A stretch of DNA of 64,000 nt from Flavobacterium sp. TR2 (lineage in GTDB: Bacteria > Bacteroidota > Bacteroidia > Flavobacteriales > Flavobacteriaceae), in the NCBI RefSeq assembly GCF_025252405.1, contig NZ_CP104307.1, positions 4,588,001 through 4,652,000 of the forward strand. Direction: 5' to 3'. A model generated the notes under the pieces. It was not told the DNA's origin and searched no databases. It was given only the letters and a program-made list of their open reading frames with translations. Position 1 is the first letter of the stretch. Each line of letters opens with the position of its first letter. Of the stretch, positions 49,685 through 59,438 are shown in pieces. A program made the translations under genes and the position numbers.

Positions 49685-51832
49685 TTATCCTTTCTTTAAA
49701 ATACTTCCCAAACCACGTCCAATCTGTTCTATGGCTTCGATTCCTTTTGCCAAAGGCGATGATGTAAAATCTTCGTAAGCGTCCATTGAACTTTCTTTTC
49801 TATCGTCTTGCGGATAAACGAGAATCACATTGTTATCGTTGAAGTATTTTTCAAATTTCTGCGGCAGTTTATCAAAAATGGACTGATAAGAAACAGAGCC
49901 TTTTCTAGAAAGATTGAAAACTACTAAATCTGTTGTTTTTATTTCGTCTGAGATGCTTTCAAAATCTTCCCAATCCGAAACATTTTTAAATCCTAATTTG
50001 GCATTTAATTTCAAATTGTTAGCAATCTGCTGAATAATTTCGTAGCTTTTATATTCGGCATAAATTACAATTGGAATACTCAATTCTTGCGATAAACGGC
50101 ATATTTTCTGGAGCAGTAAATGAAATCCAACACCTCTTTCAGAAAATGGCGGGCAAATAAAAACGAGCTTTTTTTCTTCGATAAAATTTTTCTGAAATCT
50201 ACAGATAAACAAATTTTTATCAACATTGTTAATTATTGAATCTACATTCTCTCCAAAGATTTTATCAATAAACCCAGTTTTTCTTGGCCATCCGACAATC
50301 ACAATGTCCGACATAATTTCTTTTGAAGTTCTGGCAATTCCGCTCGCAGGATTGTGATCGATTCTGGCAATGGTATTGATTTTAACTTCTGAAGCCGAAC
50401 CTTGAATAACAAATTTATCAGCCGCTTTTCTGTATTTCAAAATGTTCTTTTCTGCCTGACTATTGTTGGGAACAATCGTCAATAAAGTAATTGGATTAGA
50501 TGATTTTTTATCTTTTATCAAAAGTGCAAAGTCTAATAAACTTGCTGCGGCAGAAGTTTTAGCCAGCGGAATAAGAATATGTTCGTCTAAAATTTGGTCT
50601 CTTCCAGCATCTTCATGAGAAAACTCTTCTTCGCAGATTGCAATTTTTTTTGCTGCTTTTTCAGTCGCAAACGAAGCCACAATACACGTAATCAGAATTA
50701 GAATAATGGTTCCATTTAAGATATTTTCGTCTAAAATTTTAGCTTTAAATCCTACCAAAATTACTGCCAGAGTTGCTGCCGCGTGCGCGCTGCTCAACCC
50801 AAAAATAAGCTGTCTTTCGGTTCTGGTATATTTAAATACAATTTGAGTAAAAAATGCCGCAATCCATTTTCCGAATATTGCCACAACACTCAAAGTTCCC
50901 GCTACGATCAAAGCAGTTGGTCCGCTCAAAATAACGCTTACATCAACCAACATTCCAACAGAAATCAAGAAAAACGGAATGAATAACGAATTTCCAATAA
51001 ACTCAATTCTATTCATTAAGGCTGAAGAATGCGGAATTAAAGGATTAAGCGCCAAACCGGCAACGAACGCTCCAATAATAGGCTCGACTCCTGCCACTTC
51101 GGCCAAAAAGGCTGCAAAGAAGACCACAGAAAGCACAAAAATGTAATGGGCGTGTTTTTCACTTTCCAGTTTCTTGAAGAACCATTTGGCTACTCTTGGA
51201 ATAAGCAAAAACATGATGGCAGAAAATATAGCCAGCGAAATTGTCAATTTGATCCAAAAAGCCTGATTTAAACTCCCTTGAGCACTTCCCATAATTACGG
51301 CAAGAATAATCAAAACCGCTGTATCGGTCAAAATTGTCCCTCCAACCGTAATGGCAACTGCTTGATTTTTGGCAATTCCCAATTTGCTCACAATCGGATA
51401 TGCAACCAACGTGTGAGTCGCAAACATACTGGCAGTTAAGAAGCTGGCATTAAAATCGTATTGCAGCAAATAAAAACAGACTGGAAAACCAATAGAAAGC
51501 GGCAGAATGAATGTAAAAAAACCAAAGAGCAAACTTTTATTTCTGTTGGCTTTAAACTCATTCATATCCAACTCTAACCCTGCAATAAACATAATGTATA
51601 AAAGTCCAATCGTTGAAAAGAGATCGACTGCTGAGTTTTTGGCAAGAATATTTAAACCATGCGGTCCAATGATAACCCCTGAAATAATAAGCCCGATAAT
51701 TCCTGGTATATTAATCTTTTTAAGTAAAATTGGCGAAAGCAGAATTATAAAAAGTATTAATGAAAAAATCAATACGGGGTTGCTTAATGGTAATTCGAAT
51801 TCTTGTAATAGATGTCTGAAAAATTCTATCAT
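49685..51832 (-). CDS. CPA2-type cation:proton antiporter with C-terminal USP-like domain
   Basis: A 715-residue protein. About 12 membrane helices fill residues 15-390, with the antiporter motifs GPHGLNIL, IMFIAGLELDMNEF, TDTAVLIILAVIMGSA and VGVEPIIGAFVAGLALNPL in order. Residues about 420-700 are soluble and resemble paired universal-stress-protein domains rather than a TrkA-N domain. It should exchange K+ or Na+ for H+ at the inner membrane. It heads a minus-strand group with the SMI1 and VOC genes. A CAAAAATA (TATTTTTG on the minus strand) at 51951-51958 could be its promoter -7 element. Confidence 0.9.
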   Translation of the reverse strand: MIEFFRHLLQEFELPLSNPVLIFSLILFIILLSPILLKKINIPGIIGLIISGVIIGPHGLNILAKNSAVDLFSTIGLLYIMFIAGLELDMNEFKANRNKSLLFGFFTFILPLSIGFPVCFYLLQYDFNASFLTASMFATHTLVAYPIVSKLGIAKNQAVAITVGGTILTDTAVLIILAVIMGSAQGSLNQAFWIKLTISLAIFSAIMFLLIPRVAKWFFKKLESEKHAHYIFVLSVVFFAAFLAEVAGVEPIIGAFVAGLALNPLIPHSSALMNRIEFIGNSLFIPFFLISVGMLVDVSVILSGPTALIVAGTLSVVAIFGKWIAAFFTQIVFKYTRTERQLIFGLSSAHAAATLAVILVGFKAKILDENILNGTIILILITCIVASFATEKAAKKIAICEEEFSHEDAGRDQILDEHILIPLAKTSAAASLLDFALLIKDKKSSNPITLLTIVPNNSQAEKNILKYRKAADKFVIQGSASEVKINTIARIDHNPASGIARTSKEIMSDIVIVGWPRKTGFIDKIFGENVDSIINNVDKNLFICRFQKNFIEEKKLVFICPPFSERGVGFHLLLQKICRLSQELSIPIVIYAEYKSYEIIQQIANNLKLNAKLGFKNVSDWEDFESISDEIKTTDLVVFNLSRKGSVSYQSIFDKLPQKFEKYFNDNNVILVYPQDDRKESSMDAYEDFTSSPLAKGIEAIEQIGRGLGSILKKG

Positions 51833-52099
51833 ATGGTAACTTTATCTTCTTATGGTATTATAATTTGTAAAAGACATTTTTCAGAATTAAAACAAAATCC
51901 ATGAAGTATTAATATTGAAGAATCGAGTATTTTAACAACTCGTTCATTTACAAAAATACCGAAAAATAGTGAACTTTTTACGTAAAGTGCATATTAAGAC
52001 TTTAAATTTATTTCGTTATCGAATTATTAAATTTTAATATAATTTTTAACAAATACGCAAGATTAACAGTCAAAAATAATCATAATTGCATTATTCGAT

Positions 52100-52107
52100 T
52101 ATCTTTG
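52100..52107 (+). promoter_or_regulatory. Candidate -7 box for sdaA
   Basis: TATCTTTG matches TAnnTTTG 19 bases before the ATG. No TTTG occurs at the usual distance. The 294-base gap 51833-52126 holds otherwise only AT-rich sequence. Confidence 0.4.
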
Positions 52108-52126
52108 TCTTAATAAAAATTGAACA

Positions 52127-53554
52127 ATGGAAGAATGTATCTCTGTTTTTGATATGCTTAAAATTGGCGTTGGCCCTTCAAGCTCACATACTTTAGGTCC
52201 TTGGCGCGCTGCCGAACGTTTTCTTGAAGAGCTCAAAGACGAAGCAATTTTAGACGACATTACGAGAGTAAAAGTCGACTTATATGGCTCACTTTCTTTA
52301 ACTGGAAAAGGCCACGCAACAGATCTTGCCGTTATGCTCGGATTGAGCGGACAAGATCCTGAATATATTCCTGTTGAAGACATCGCAGGAATCATAAAAA
52401 AAATCGAAACTACAAACGAAATCAATTTGGGCAACCAAAAAGTGATTCCGTTCTTTTTTCTTCAAGACATTGTCTTCAACAAAGATTTTCTTCCTTTTCA
52501 CGCCAACGGATTAAAATTTACGGCTTATAAAGCAGATGATTCTGAATATGCATCTACTTTTTATTCTATCGGAGGCGGTTTTGTCGTAAAAGAAGAACGT
52601 ACCAATGCCAAAGAAAAAAAGGCTATAAAATGTGCATTTCCTTACCCGATTCAAAACGCAGCTGAATTATTGAATTATACGATTTCTGAAAACAAATCGA
52701 TTTCTGAAATTGTATATCAGAATGAAATTTCGATGCGTCCGGAAGCTGAAGTGCATTCCGAATTAATGCGTATCTGGAATACAATGCTGGAATGTATGTA
52801 CATTGGCTGTCACTCTGAAGGTATTCTTCCTGGAGGGCTTCATGTGCGAAGAAGGGCTTTTGATATGCACCAAAATCTAATTGGACTATCAAATTATACA
52901 GACCCTCAAAGCTGGCTGGAAGAAATTAGAAAAACCGAAGTTAAATTTCGCCAGATTTTAAAATGGGTTAGCTGTTTTGCACTTGCCGTAAATGAAGTAA
53001 ATGCTTCTCTTGGCCGTGTGGTTACTGCGCCTACAAATGGAAGTTCTGGAGTAATTCCAGCCGTTTTAATGTATTATATGGTGATTGAAAACCATAGCGC
53101 AGGCGAAAAAGAAATCAAACAATTTTTGATGGTTGCGGGTGAAATTGGAAGTATCTTCAAAAAAGGATCTACTATTTCTGCTGCAATGGGCGGATGTCAG
53201 GCTGAAATTGGCGTTTCTTCTGCGATGGCAGCGGGCGCTTTATGCGAATTGATGGGCGGAACTCCTGCTCAGGTTTTAATGGCGGCAGAAATCGCAATGG
53301 AGCATCATTTGGGCTTAACTTGCGATCCTATTGGCGGTCTGGTTCAAATTCCGTGCATCGAAAGAAATACAATGGGCGCCATAAAAGCAATAAACGCTGC
53401 CGAATTGGCTCTAGAAACAGATTCTAAAAATGCTAAAGTTCCTTTAGACAAAGTGATCAACACAATGTGGGAAACGGCAAAAGATATGAATTCAAAATAC
53501 AAAGAAACTTCTGAAGGAGGTCTAGCAGTTGCCGTAAACATGGCTGATTGCTAA
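52127..53554 (+). CDS. sdaA: L-serine ammonia-lyase (iron-sulfur type)
   Basis: A 475-residue single-chain L-serine dehydratase, which converts L-serine to pyruvate and ammonia. The N-terminal beta domain starts [20 protein letters not shown]. The alpha domain contains [25 protein letters not shown] and three cysteines at Cys357 (GGCQAEIG), Cys399 (LTCDPIGG) and Cys410 (IPCIERN), the expected ligands of the catalytic 4Fe-4S cluster. The enzyme is oxygen-labile and usually active at high serine. It is divergent from the antiporter gene and stands alone. Confidence 0.96.
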   Translation: MEECISVFDMLKIGVGPSSSHTLGPWRAAERFLEELKDEAILDDITRVKVDLYGSLSLTGKGHATDLAVMLGLSGQDPEYIPVEDIAGIIKKIETTNEINLGNQKVIPFFFLQDIVFNKDFLPFHANGLKFTAYKADDSEYASTFYSIGGGFVVKEERTNAKEKKAIKCAFPYPIQNAAELLNYTISENKSISEIVYQNEISMRPEAEVHSELMRIWNTMLECMYIGCHSEGILPGGLHVRRRAFDMHQNLIGLSNYTDPQSWLEEIRKTEVKFRQILKWVSCFALAVNEVNASLGRVVTAPTNGSSGVIPAVLMYYMVIENHSAGEKEIKQFLMVAGEIGSIFKKGSTISAAMGGCQAEIGVSSAMAAGALCELMGGTPAQVLMAAEIAMEHHLGLTCDPIGGLVQIPCIERNTMGAIKAINAAELALETDSKNAKVPLDKVINTMWETAKDMNSKYKETSEGGLAVAVNMADC

Positions 53555-53562
53555 AATTTTTG

Positions 53563-53715
53563 TTTGCCACCGATTAAAAGGATTCACACAGATTTTTTAT
53601 TTCACGCAGATTTAAAAAGATTTAAGCAGATATTCGCAAATTTTTTATTTCAATCTGCTAGAATCTGCCAAATCTGCGTGGAAAAATCATTTTAATCCTT
53701 TTAATCTGTGGCAAA
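53563..53715. repeat. Long nested palindrome (TTTGCCACnGATTAAAAGGATT family)
   Basis: The outer arms 53563-53584 and 53694-53715 pair over 22 bases with one mismatch. Inner CACGCAGATTT / AAATCTGCGTG and AAGCAGATT / AATCTGC arms extend the fold. The element ends inside an in-frame GTG upstream of the SH3 gene, which is one reason to reject that GTG as the start. A shorter relative is at 26897-26968. Confidence 0.82.
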
Positions 53716-53731
53716 AAACCTAGAAACATTC

Positions 53732-54925
53732 ATGAAAAAACTTTACTTCTTACTCTTTTTCTGCTCCATTCTACTGCATTCTCAAGAACGTTATTTTCTA
53801 AATTCAGACACAAGACTTTTTACTTCTCCTAATGCATCTGCTGATTTTTTAGGCTATTTTAAATATGGTGCCGAAGTTCGCTTGCTATCTGAAAATCAGA
53901 ATGGCTGGTACAGAATACAGGCTGATAATTTTAACGAAGGATATATTCAAGAAAAATACATTGCCAAAAGCCTGAATGCAAAAGATGTAAAAGTTAAAGA
54001 TCCTAAAAACCCTATTCTTGAAGGTGGCGATGCTTATTATGGTGGCAATCATCTTTTTGTTCTTGCTGCTGGGCTGAAAGCAAGAGCTTTGCCTGATAAA
54101 ACTTCAAAAATTAGAGAAATTCTATTTACAGGAGACCCTGTCCCAGTAAATTATCTCCCAATAAATCCTGACGAATGGGTAAATATCAACGGAAGCTTTA
54201 ATGAAGAGTATTCTAAATTTACGCTTAGAAAATTTCTTGGCCCGAGACCAAACTTTGATTCATTATTAAAAGATTTCGACAAACTGGATGCAAGCGCGCT
54301 TAATGATCGCAAAACTGTTAGCGAAAGAATTGTGGAACTGGCTTGGAACAGCGATTATGCTAAACTAATTCCAGCCTATCAGCGATATTACGAAGTCATA
54401 AAACAGCTCAACGATCCTAAATTGCTTTCTGAAACTGAACTGAATATGACTTTAGCCAAAGGTTTAGCCAATCATAAACTGTCGGAACAGATTATTGCAT
54501 TCAGTCAAAAATCTCATTATTCTCTAAAAGGCTTTAAAACAAAATCGGTCACCATTTCCCAAACCGACTTGATTAAAACAATGGGAAATCCAACCAAAAA
54601 AGCTCGCATTTCAGATGAATGCGGCATTTATTTAAGCGATTTATTTTATTACTATCCAGATTTGGAAGTTTCTGTGGATGAAAAACAGAATCAGGGAGAA
54701 ATCATCAAAGTCTTCATCAACGAAAACAATAAATTCATTATAAATTCCAGCGCTATTTTAGACCATACGCTGTCTGAAAAAGCTTTCATTGAAAAATATG
54801 GAACGTATATTGAAGCTTCACTAAAATCGCCTCATTTTTACAGTATCATAATGGAAGACAGTCAATTCCGATTAGAATTTAAAGACGGAAAACTATTTTC
54901 TGTCGAAATATTCTATTATTGCTGA
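53732..54925 (+). CDS. Exported SH3-domain protein
   Basis: A 397-residue protein with a signal peptide (about 1-17, ending ILLHSQ). Residues about 18-70 form a bacterial SH3 domain (DTRLFTSPNASADFLGYFKYG, split here as DTRLFTSPNASA and GWYRIQADNFNEGYI). A second SH3-like unit (AAGLKARALPDKTSKIREI) follows at about 100-160. The C-terminal 200 residues, with LGPRPNFDSLLKDFDKL and FRLEFKDGKLFSVEIFY, match no family I recognise. SH3b modules often bind the cell wall. The ATG at 53732 is used because the earlier GTG lies within the palindrome. It is monocistronic as far as can be seen. Confidence 0.82.
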   Translation: MKKLYFLLFFCSILLHSQERYFLNSDTRLFTSPNASADFLGYFKYGAEVRLLSENQNGWYRIQADNFNEGYIQEKYIAKSLNAKDVKVKDPKNPILEGGDAYYGGNHLFVLAAGLKARALPDKTSKIREILFTGDPVPVNYLPINPDEWVNINGSFNEEYSKFTLRKFLGPRPNFDSLLKDFDKLDASALNDRKTVSERIVELAWNSDYAKLIPAYQRYYEVIKQLNDPKLLSETELNMTLAKGLANHKLSEQIIAFSQKSHYSLKGFKTKSVTISQTDLIKTMGNPTKKARISDECGIYLSDLFYYYPDLEVSVDEKQNQGEIIKVFINENNKFIINSSAILDHTLSEKAFIEKYGTYIEASLKSPHFYSIIMEDSQFRLEFKDGKLFSVEIFYYC

Positions 54926-54976
54926 TACCCATTCTACAATTATTCAATACTTTTACAATATCAAAAAAACAATAAA

Positions 54977-55795
54977 ATGTCAGTAGCAAAAAAAGATTAT
55001 AAAAGAATCACAACAAAGTCATTAATTGAAATGAAAAGCAATGGAGAAAAAATCTCTATGCTGACTGCGTATGATTATACAATGGCTAAAATTGTTGATA
55101 CTGCTGGTGTCGATGTAATTTTAGTTGGCGATTCGGCATCAAATGTAATGGCTGGTCACGAAACAACGCTGCCAATTACTTTAGATCAGATGATTTATCA
55201 CGCTTCTTCTGTAGTTCGTGCTGTAGAAAGAGGTTTGGTTGTAGTTGACTTGCCTTTTGGAAGTTATCAATCAGATTCAAAAGAAGCTTTACGTTCTTCT
55301 ATCAGAATCATGAAAGAAAGCGGTGCACACGCTGTAAAACTTGAAGGCGGAAAAGAAATTAAAGAGTCTATCAAAAAAATATTAAACGCCGGAATTCCTG
55401 TTATGGGGCATTTGGGCCTAACTCCTCAATCAATCTATAAATTCGGTACTTATACTGTTCGCGCCAAAGAGGAAGAGGAAGCGGAAAAATTAATTGAAGA
55501 TGCTCAAATGCTTGAAAAAGTAGGCTGTTTTGCAGTTGTTTTGGAAAAAATTCCTGCAGCACTTGCTAAAAAAGTGGCAGAAAGCATTTCTATTCCTGTC
55601 ATCGGAATTGGCGCTGGTGGCGGTGTTGACGGTCAGGTTTTAGTAATCCACGATATGCTGGGAATGAACAATGAATTCAGTCCGCGTTTCTTACGCCGCT
55701 ACTTAAATCTTTACGAAGAAATGACAAAAGCAATCGGACAATATGCTGCAGATGTCAAGTCTAGCGATTTTCCAAATGCTAGTGAACAGTACTAA
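54977..55795 (+). CDS. panB: 3-methyl-2-oxobutanoate hydroxymethyltransferase
   Basis: A 272-residue PanB, the first enzyme of pantothenate synthesis. It adds a hydroxymethyl group from methylene-tetrahydrofolate to ketoisovalerate. The TIM-barrel motifs are clear: [58 protein letters not shown] and [20 protein letters not shown]. Length is normal. No panC or panD is adjacent. Downstream it meets the inverted-repeat-bounded four-helix-bundle gene, and the RluA-type synthase gene lies beyond it. Confidence 0.97.
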   Translation: MSVAKKDYKRITTKSLIEMKSNGEKISMLTAYDYTMAKIVDTAGVDVILVGDSASNVMAGHETTLPITLDQMIYHASSVVRAVERGLVVVDLPFGSYQSDSKEALRSSIRIMKESGAHAVKLEGGKEIKESIKKILNAGIPVMGHLGLTPQSIYKFGTYTVRAKEEEEAEKLIEDAQMLEKVGCFAVVLEKIPAALAKKVAESISIPVIGIGAGGGVDGQVLVIHDMLGMNNEFSPRFLRRYLNLYEEMTKAIGQYAADVKSSDFPNASEQY

Positions 55796-55809
55796 AATCA
55801 GACTGGCTT

Positions 55810-55838
55810 AGATTTTAGACATACTTAGACTTCTTAGA
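55810..55838. repeat. Left 29-bp inverted repeat around the four-helix-bundle gene
   Basis: Its reverse complement matches 56298-56326 at 27 of 29 positions, including TCTAAGAAGTCTAAG and GTCTAAAATCT. It starts 15 bases after the panB stop codon. Confidence 0.8.
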
Positions 55839-55932
55839 AATTACACTTAAATTTTGTTTAATTGCGTAAATTTTAAGAAGTCTAATTTTTGAAATCTTGA
55901 GCTATTTCTGAAAACTATCAACAATTTAAGCC

Positions 55933-56283
55933 ATGCATCAATTTAAAGAGCTCTTGATTTGGAAGAAAAGCAGATCATTTTGTTCTAAAATTTATTCTAT
56001 AACAGCCACATTTCCTAGCGAAGAAAAATTCGGAATAATTAATCAATTAAGAAGAGCGGCAGTATCAATTCCTTCAAATATTGCAGAGGGTTCTTCAAGA
56101 AATTCAAACAAAGATTTTGCTCGATTTTTAGAAATTGCTATTGAGTCAGCATATGAAGTTGAAACACAGCTATTAATTTCTTCTGATTTAGGGTTTATAA
56201 ACGAAGAAAGTACAATTGAATTAATTAATCTATTGGAAGAAATCACTAAAATGACATCCCGATTTAGAGCGACATTATTGTAA
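55933..56283 (+). CDS. Four-helix-bundle protein (23S rRNA intervening-sequence protein family)
   Basis: A 116-residue protein of the family first seen as open frames inside 23S rRNA intervening sequences. The diagnostic blocks are FKELLIWKKSRSFCSKIY, QLRRAAVSIPSNIAEGSSR and FLEIAIESAYEVETQL. The fold is a four-helix bundle that forms pentamers; function is unknown. Here it is not in an rRNA gene but sits between panB and an RluA-type gene. It is enclosed in a 517-bp segment bounded by 29-bp inverted repeats, which looks like an inserted cassette. A further AAGAAGTCTAA word lies at about 55874. Confidence 0.9.
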   Translation: MHQFKELLIWKKSRSFCSKIYSITATFPSEEKFGIINQLRRAAVSIPSNIAEGSSRNSNKDFARFLEIAIESAYEVETQLLISSDLGFINEESTIELINLLEEITKMTSRFRATLL

Positions 56284-56297
56284 AAAATCAGTCAAAA

Positions 56298-56326
56298 TCT
56301 AAGAAGTCTAAGCAAGTCTAAAATCT
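56298..56326. repeat. Right 29-bp inverted repeat around the four-helix-bundle gene
   Basis: The partner of 55810-55838 with two mismatches in 29. It is followed directly by a partial direct copy (AATCTAAGCAAGTCTAA) that reaches the ATG of the RluA-type gene. Confidence 0.8.
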
Positions 56327-56339
56327 AAGCAAGTCTAAT

Positions 56340-57029
56340 ATGAAAATCCTTTCCAACAAAAACAATCTGCAAATTCTTCATGAAGACAATCACATCATTG
56401 TGGTCAATAAGCGTGTAGGCGATATTGTGCAGGGAGATAAAACTGGCGACAAACCTCTTTCTGATGTTGTGAGAGAATACATCAAAGAAAAGTACAACAA
56501 ACCTGGTGATGTTTTCTTAGGTGTTATTCATCGTTTGGACCGGCCTACAACTGGAATCGTAGTTTTTGCCCGAACAAGCAAAGCTTTATCGCGAATGAAT
56601 GAACTGTTTAGCAATCGCGAAACTAAAAAGACATATTGGGCTGTTGTCAAAAACAAACCAAAGGAAGCAAAATCGAAACTGGTTCATTATTTAAAACGAA
56701 ACGAAAAAAACAATACTTCAAAAGCGCATTTAAAAGAAGTTCCCGACAGCAAATTAGCAAGTTTAGATTATGCCATAATTAAAGAACTTCAAAATTATAC
56801 GGCATTGGAAATCAATTTACATACTGGGCGGCATCATCAGATTCGTGCCCAGTTAAGTGCAATTGGTTCACCGATAAAAGGAGACTTAAAATATGGCGCA
56901 GACAGAAGCAATCCAGATGGAGGAATTCATCTTCATGCCAGAAAACTAACTTTTGTACATCCTGTTTCTAAAGAAAACATTACCATTATTGCTCCTACTC
57001 CAGATGATCCGATTTGGAATGCTGTATGA
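56340..57029 (+). CDS. RluA family pseudouridine synthase
   Basis: A 229-residue RNA pseudouridine synthase. The catalytic motif GVIHRLDRPTTGIVVFARTS has Asp67. LHTGRHHQIRAQLSAIGSPI and a C-terminal LHARKLTFVHP are typical of the RluA group. There is no S4 domain. It modifies uridines in rRNA or tRNA; the exact site cannot be told. It is probably the natural downstream neighbour of panB, now separated by the four-helix-bundle segment. Confidence 0.93.
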   Translation: MKILSNKNNLQILHEDNHIIVVNKRVGDIVQGDKTGDKPLSDVVREYIKEKYNKPGDVFLGVIHRLDRPTTGIVVFARTSKALSRMNELFSNRETKKTYWAVVKNKPKEAKSKLVHYLKRNEKNNTSKAHLKEVPDSKLASLDYAIIKELQNYTALEINLHTGRHHQIRAQLSAIGSPIKGDLKYGADRSNPDGGIHLHARKLTFVHPVSKENITIIAPTPDDPIWNAV

Positions 57030-57104
57030 TTTTTATGATTTAATTGTTAAATTTTTAAATTTTATCAATTAACTTGCATAGGGAAAATTCAAGCTAACCA
57101 GAAA

Positions 57105-58433
57105 ATGGATTATAAAAGCAATATCAGATATCGAAAGGAAACTCTAAAAAAGTTATTGTATAATATTCAGAAAAGTGAAGATTTAATCGTAAAAGCTTTA
57201 TACGATGACTTTAAAAAACCTGAGTTCGAGGCTGTTTTGACCGAAACCAATTACGTCATTTCAGAACTTAAAGATGTTATAAAAAACATGAATAAATGGG
57301 CAAAACCTAAACGCGTTTTTCCATCACTGCTTAACTTTCCTTCTAGCGACTACCTTTATAAAGAACCTTATGGCGATGTACTGATTATTGCTCCTTGGAA
57401 TTATCCTTTTCAGCTTGCTTTATGCCCTCTTGTTGCCGCAGTTGCTGCAGGAAACAGGGTTGTCTTAAAACCATCTGAACTTACGCCTCATACCTCTGCA
57501 ATAATTGCGAAGATCATAGAAAAAACATTTCATGTCAATCATGTCGAAGTGTATGAAGGCGGTGTCGAAGTTTCGAATAAATTGCTGGCACAGCGTTGGG
57601 ACTACATCTTTTTTACCGGAAGCGTTGCAGTCGGTAAAATTGTTGCAAAAGCGGCCGCAGAACATTTAACTCCGGTCACACTCGAATTAGGCGGAAAAAA
57701 CCCTTGCATTATTGATGAAACTGCCAACTTAAAACTAGCGGCAAAACGAATTGTCTGGGGAAAATTCATTAATGCTGGCCAAACTTGCATTGCCCCCGAT
57801 TATATTCTGATCCAGAAAAACATGAAGGTCAATTTCATTTCTTATTTAATTGAAGAAATCATTAAAGCTTACGGAAAGAAAATTGATAAATCACCTGATT
57901 TTGCAAGAATTATAAATACAAAAAACTGGTATCGCTTAACCAATATGATTCATGACGAACATATTTTGTTTGGAGGAGAAAGCGATGCCAACAAACTTTA
58001 TATTGCACCAACCCTTCTCGAAGAGCCAGATTTGGATAGCCCGGTTATGAAAGAAGAAATCTTTGGCCCTATTCTGCCGATTCTTATTTACGAAAATGAA
58101 AATGACATCGAAAAGATCGTCAGCCGATATGAGAAACCTCTTTCATTTTATATTTTTAGCGAAAATAATGCATTCGCGAAGAAATTAATTTCGAAATACT
58201 CCTTTGGAGGCGGATGCATAAACGATACGGTTATTCATTTTTCTAATAAAAGGCTTCCCTTTGGCGGCGTCGGACATAGCGGAATCGGGGCTTATCACGG
58301 CAAACGCAGTTTCGATACATTTTCCCATCATAAAGCGATTGTAAAAAAAGGAAATTGGCTTGATCTGCCTATGCGATATGCTCCATATAAAGACAAATTG
58401 GCCTCCATAAAACGAATTTTAGACTGGTTATAA
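57105..58433 (+). CDS. Aldehyde dehydrogenase family protein (class 3-like)
   Basis: A 442-residue NAD(P)-dependent aldehyde dehydrogenase of the shorter class 3-like type. It has APWNYPFQL, KPSELTPHTSAII, FFTGSVAVGK (cofactor loop), LELGGKNPCI with Glu194, and GQTCIAPDYI with catalytic Cys228. The C-terminal KRLPFGGVGHSGIGAYHGK is the usual family end. It oxidises aldehydes, probably medium- or long-chain or aromatic ones by class. It is monocistronic, 75 bases after the RluA-type gene. Confidence 0.95.
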   Translation: MDYKSNIRYRKETLKKLLYNIQKSEDLIVKALYDDFKKPEFEAVLTETNYVISELKDVIKNMNKWAKPKRVFPSLLNFPSSDYLYKEPYGDVLIIAPWNYPFQLALCPLVAAVAAGNRVVLKPSELTPHTSAIIAKIIEKTFHVNHVEVYEGGVEVSNKLLAQRWDYIFFTGSVAVGKIVAKAAAEHLTPVTLELGGKNPCIIDETANLKLAAKRIVWGKFINAGQTCIAPDYILIQKNMKVNFISYLIEEIIKAYGKKIDKSPDFARIINTKNWYRLTNMIHDEHILFGGESDANKLYIAPTLLEEPDLDSPVMKEEIFGPILPILIYENENDIEKIVSRYEKPLSFYIFSENNAFAKKLISKYSFGGGCINDTVIHFSNKRLPFGGVGHSGIGAYHGKRSFDTFSHHKAIVKKGNWLDLPMRYAPYKDKLASIKRILDWL

Positions 58434-58551
58434 ATCAGTTAAAAACATTTCGGAATGTTTTGTAGATTTTTATATGGTATTGATTAAAAATATTATATTT
58501 ACGTCAAGATACTTTTAATTATTACAAGTCTATAAAACAATTTTACATAAA

Positions 58552-59349
58552 ATGAAATCTACACTTAACCAAATTGAGGACATAAAAAAAAATGGCTATT
58601 CCCTTGATTTTGCTACAGTTTTTAATCACGCTTTCGAAAACTACAAAAAAATAGCACTGTACTCGGGGCTTATCATCTTAGTTTTTTCGATTATTGCCGC
58701 AGTTGCTTTTATGGGCATAGTGATTGCCTATTTTGGAGCCGAAGCCATGACAAGAGATTTCATTCAAAATTTCGAAAACCAGCAATTTACAGCTGTACAG
58801 CTTGTAGTTCAAACCGTTGCGGTTTCTTTAATTGCCGGAATAACAGCTCCTTTTGGCGCGGGTTTTCTTAAAATGGCAGATTCAGCAGATAAAGATGTCG
58901 AATTTAATGTTTCAACCATCTTCACCTATTACAAAGCTCCTTACTTTGGACAAATTTTCGCAGCGGCTTTTATCCCTGCTTTGCTAGGAACAGCTCTTGC
59001 CACTCTAATCGAAAGTTCAGGCGTTCTTTTTGTTGGCAACATCATTTCGCTAACGGTTTCTTACTTCATGTACTTAACAATTCCATTAATTGTTTTCGGA
59101 AATCTTGGAGCAATCGATGCAATCAAATCTAGCATTACTATCGTTACAAAAAATCCGCTTAATATATTTGCTTTTTTCATCATCGGCTTTCTTGGCTCAA
59201 TGGTTGGTTTGATCGGCTGTTGTGTCGGAATCATTTTTACCGTTGTTTTCAACAGCTCTATGATTTATGCAACTTATTTCGCAATTTTTGGAACAGAATC
59301 TGAAGAGGAAGATTCAATTGATTCAATTGGAAAATACGATGTAGATTAA
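58552..59349 (+). CDS. Multi-pass membrane protein of unknown function
   Basis: A 265-residue protein with about six hydrophobic segments (near residues 36-63, 83-107, 124-146, 157-181, 198-220 and 222-245) and an acidic C-terminal tail (EEEDSIDSIG). The N-terminus has SLDFATVFNHAFENYKKIALYS, a layout shared with small membrane proteins of the DUF4013/GPDP-membrane-domain kind, in which a short helix precedes the bundle. The Gly- and Ala-rich helices support tight packing. Function is unknown. The hybrid kinase gene begins 89 bases downstream, so they may be co-transcribed. Confidence 0.75.
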   Translation: MKSTLNQIEDIKKNGYSLDFATVFNHAFENYKKIALYSGLIILVFSIIAAVAFMGIVIAYFGAEAMTRDFIQNFENQQFTAVQLVVQTVAVSLIAGITAPFGAGFLKMADSADKDVEFNVSTIFTYYKAPYFGQIFAAAFIPALLGTALATLIESSGVLFVGNIISLTVSYFMYLTIPLIVFGNLGAIDAIKSSITIVTKNPLNIFAFFIIGFLGSMVGLIGCCVGIIFTVVFNSSMIYATYFAIFGTESEEEDSIDSIGKYDVD

Positions 59350-59438
59350 AATCGAAATTTCTTAATTACAGAGAACCTAACCACTTCTTTTAAGAATTTT
59401 CAAAACGCTATTTACTAAACCAACATACCCCAAATTCT

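Noticed and set aside
55933..56283. Evidence for a 23S rRNA gene at this position
   Set aside because: The protein family occurs in rRNA intervening sequences, but the flanks encode PanB and an RluA-type enzyme, not rRNA.
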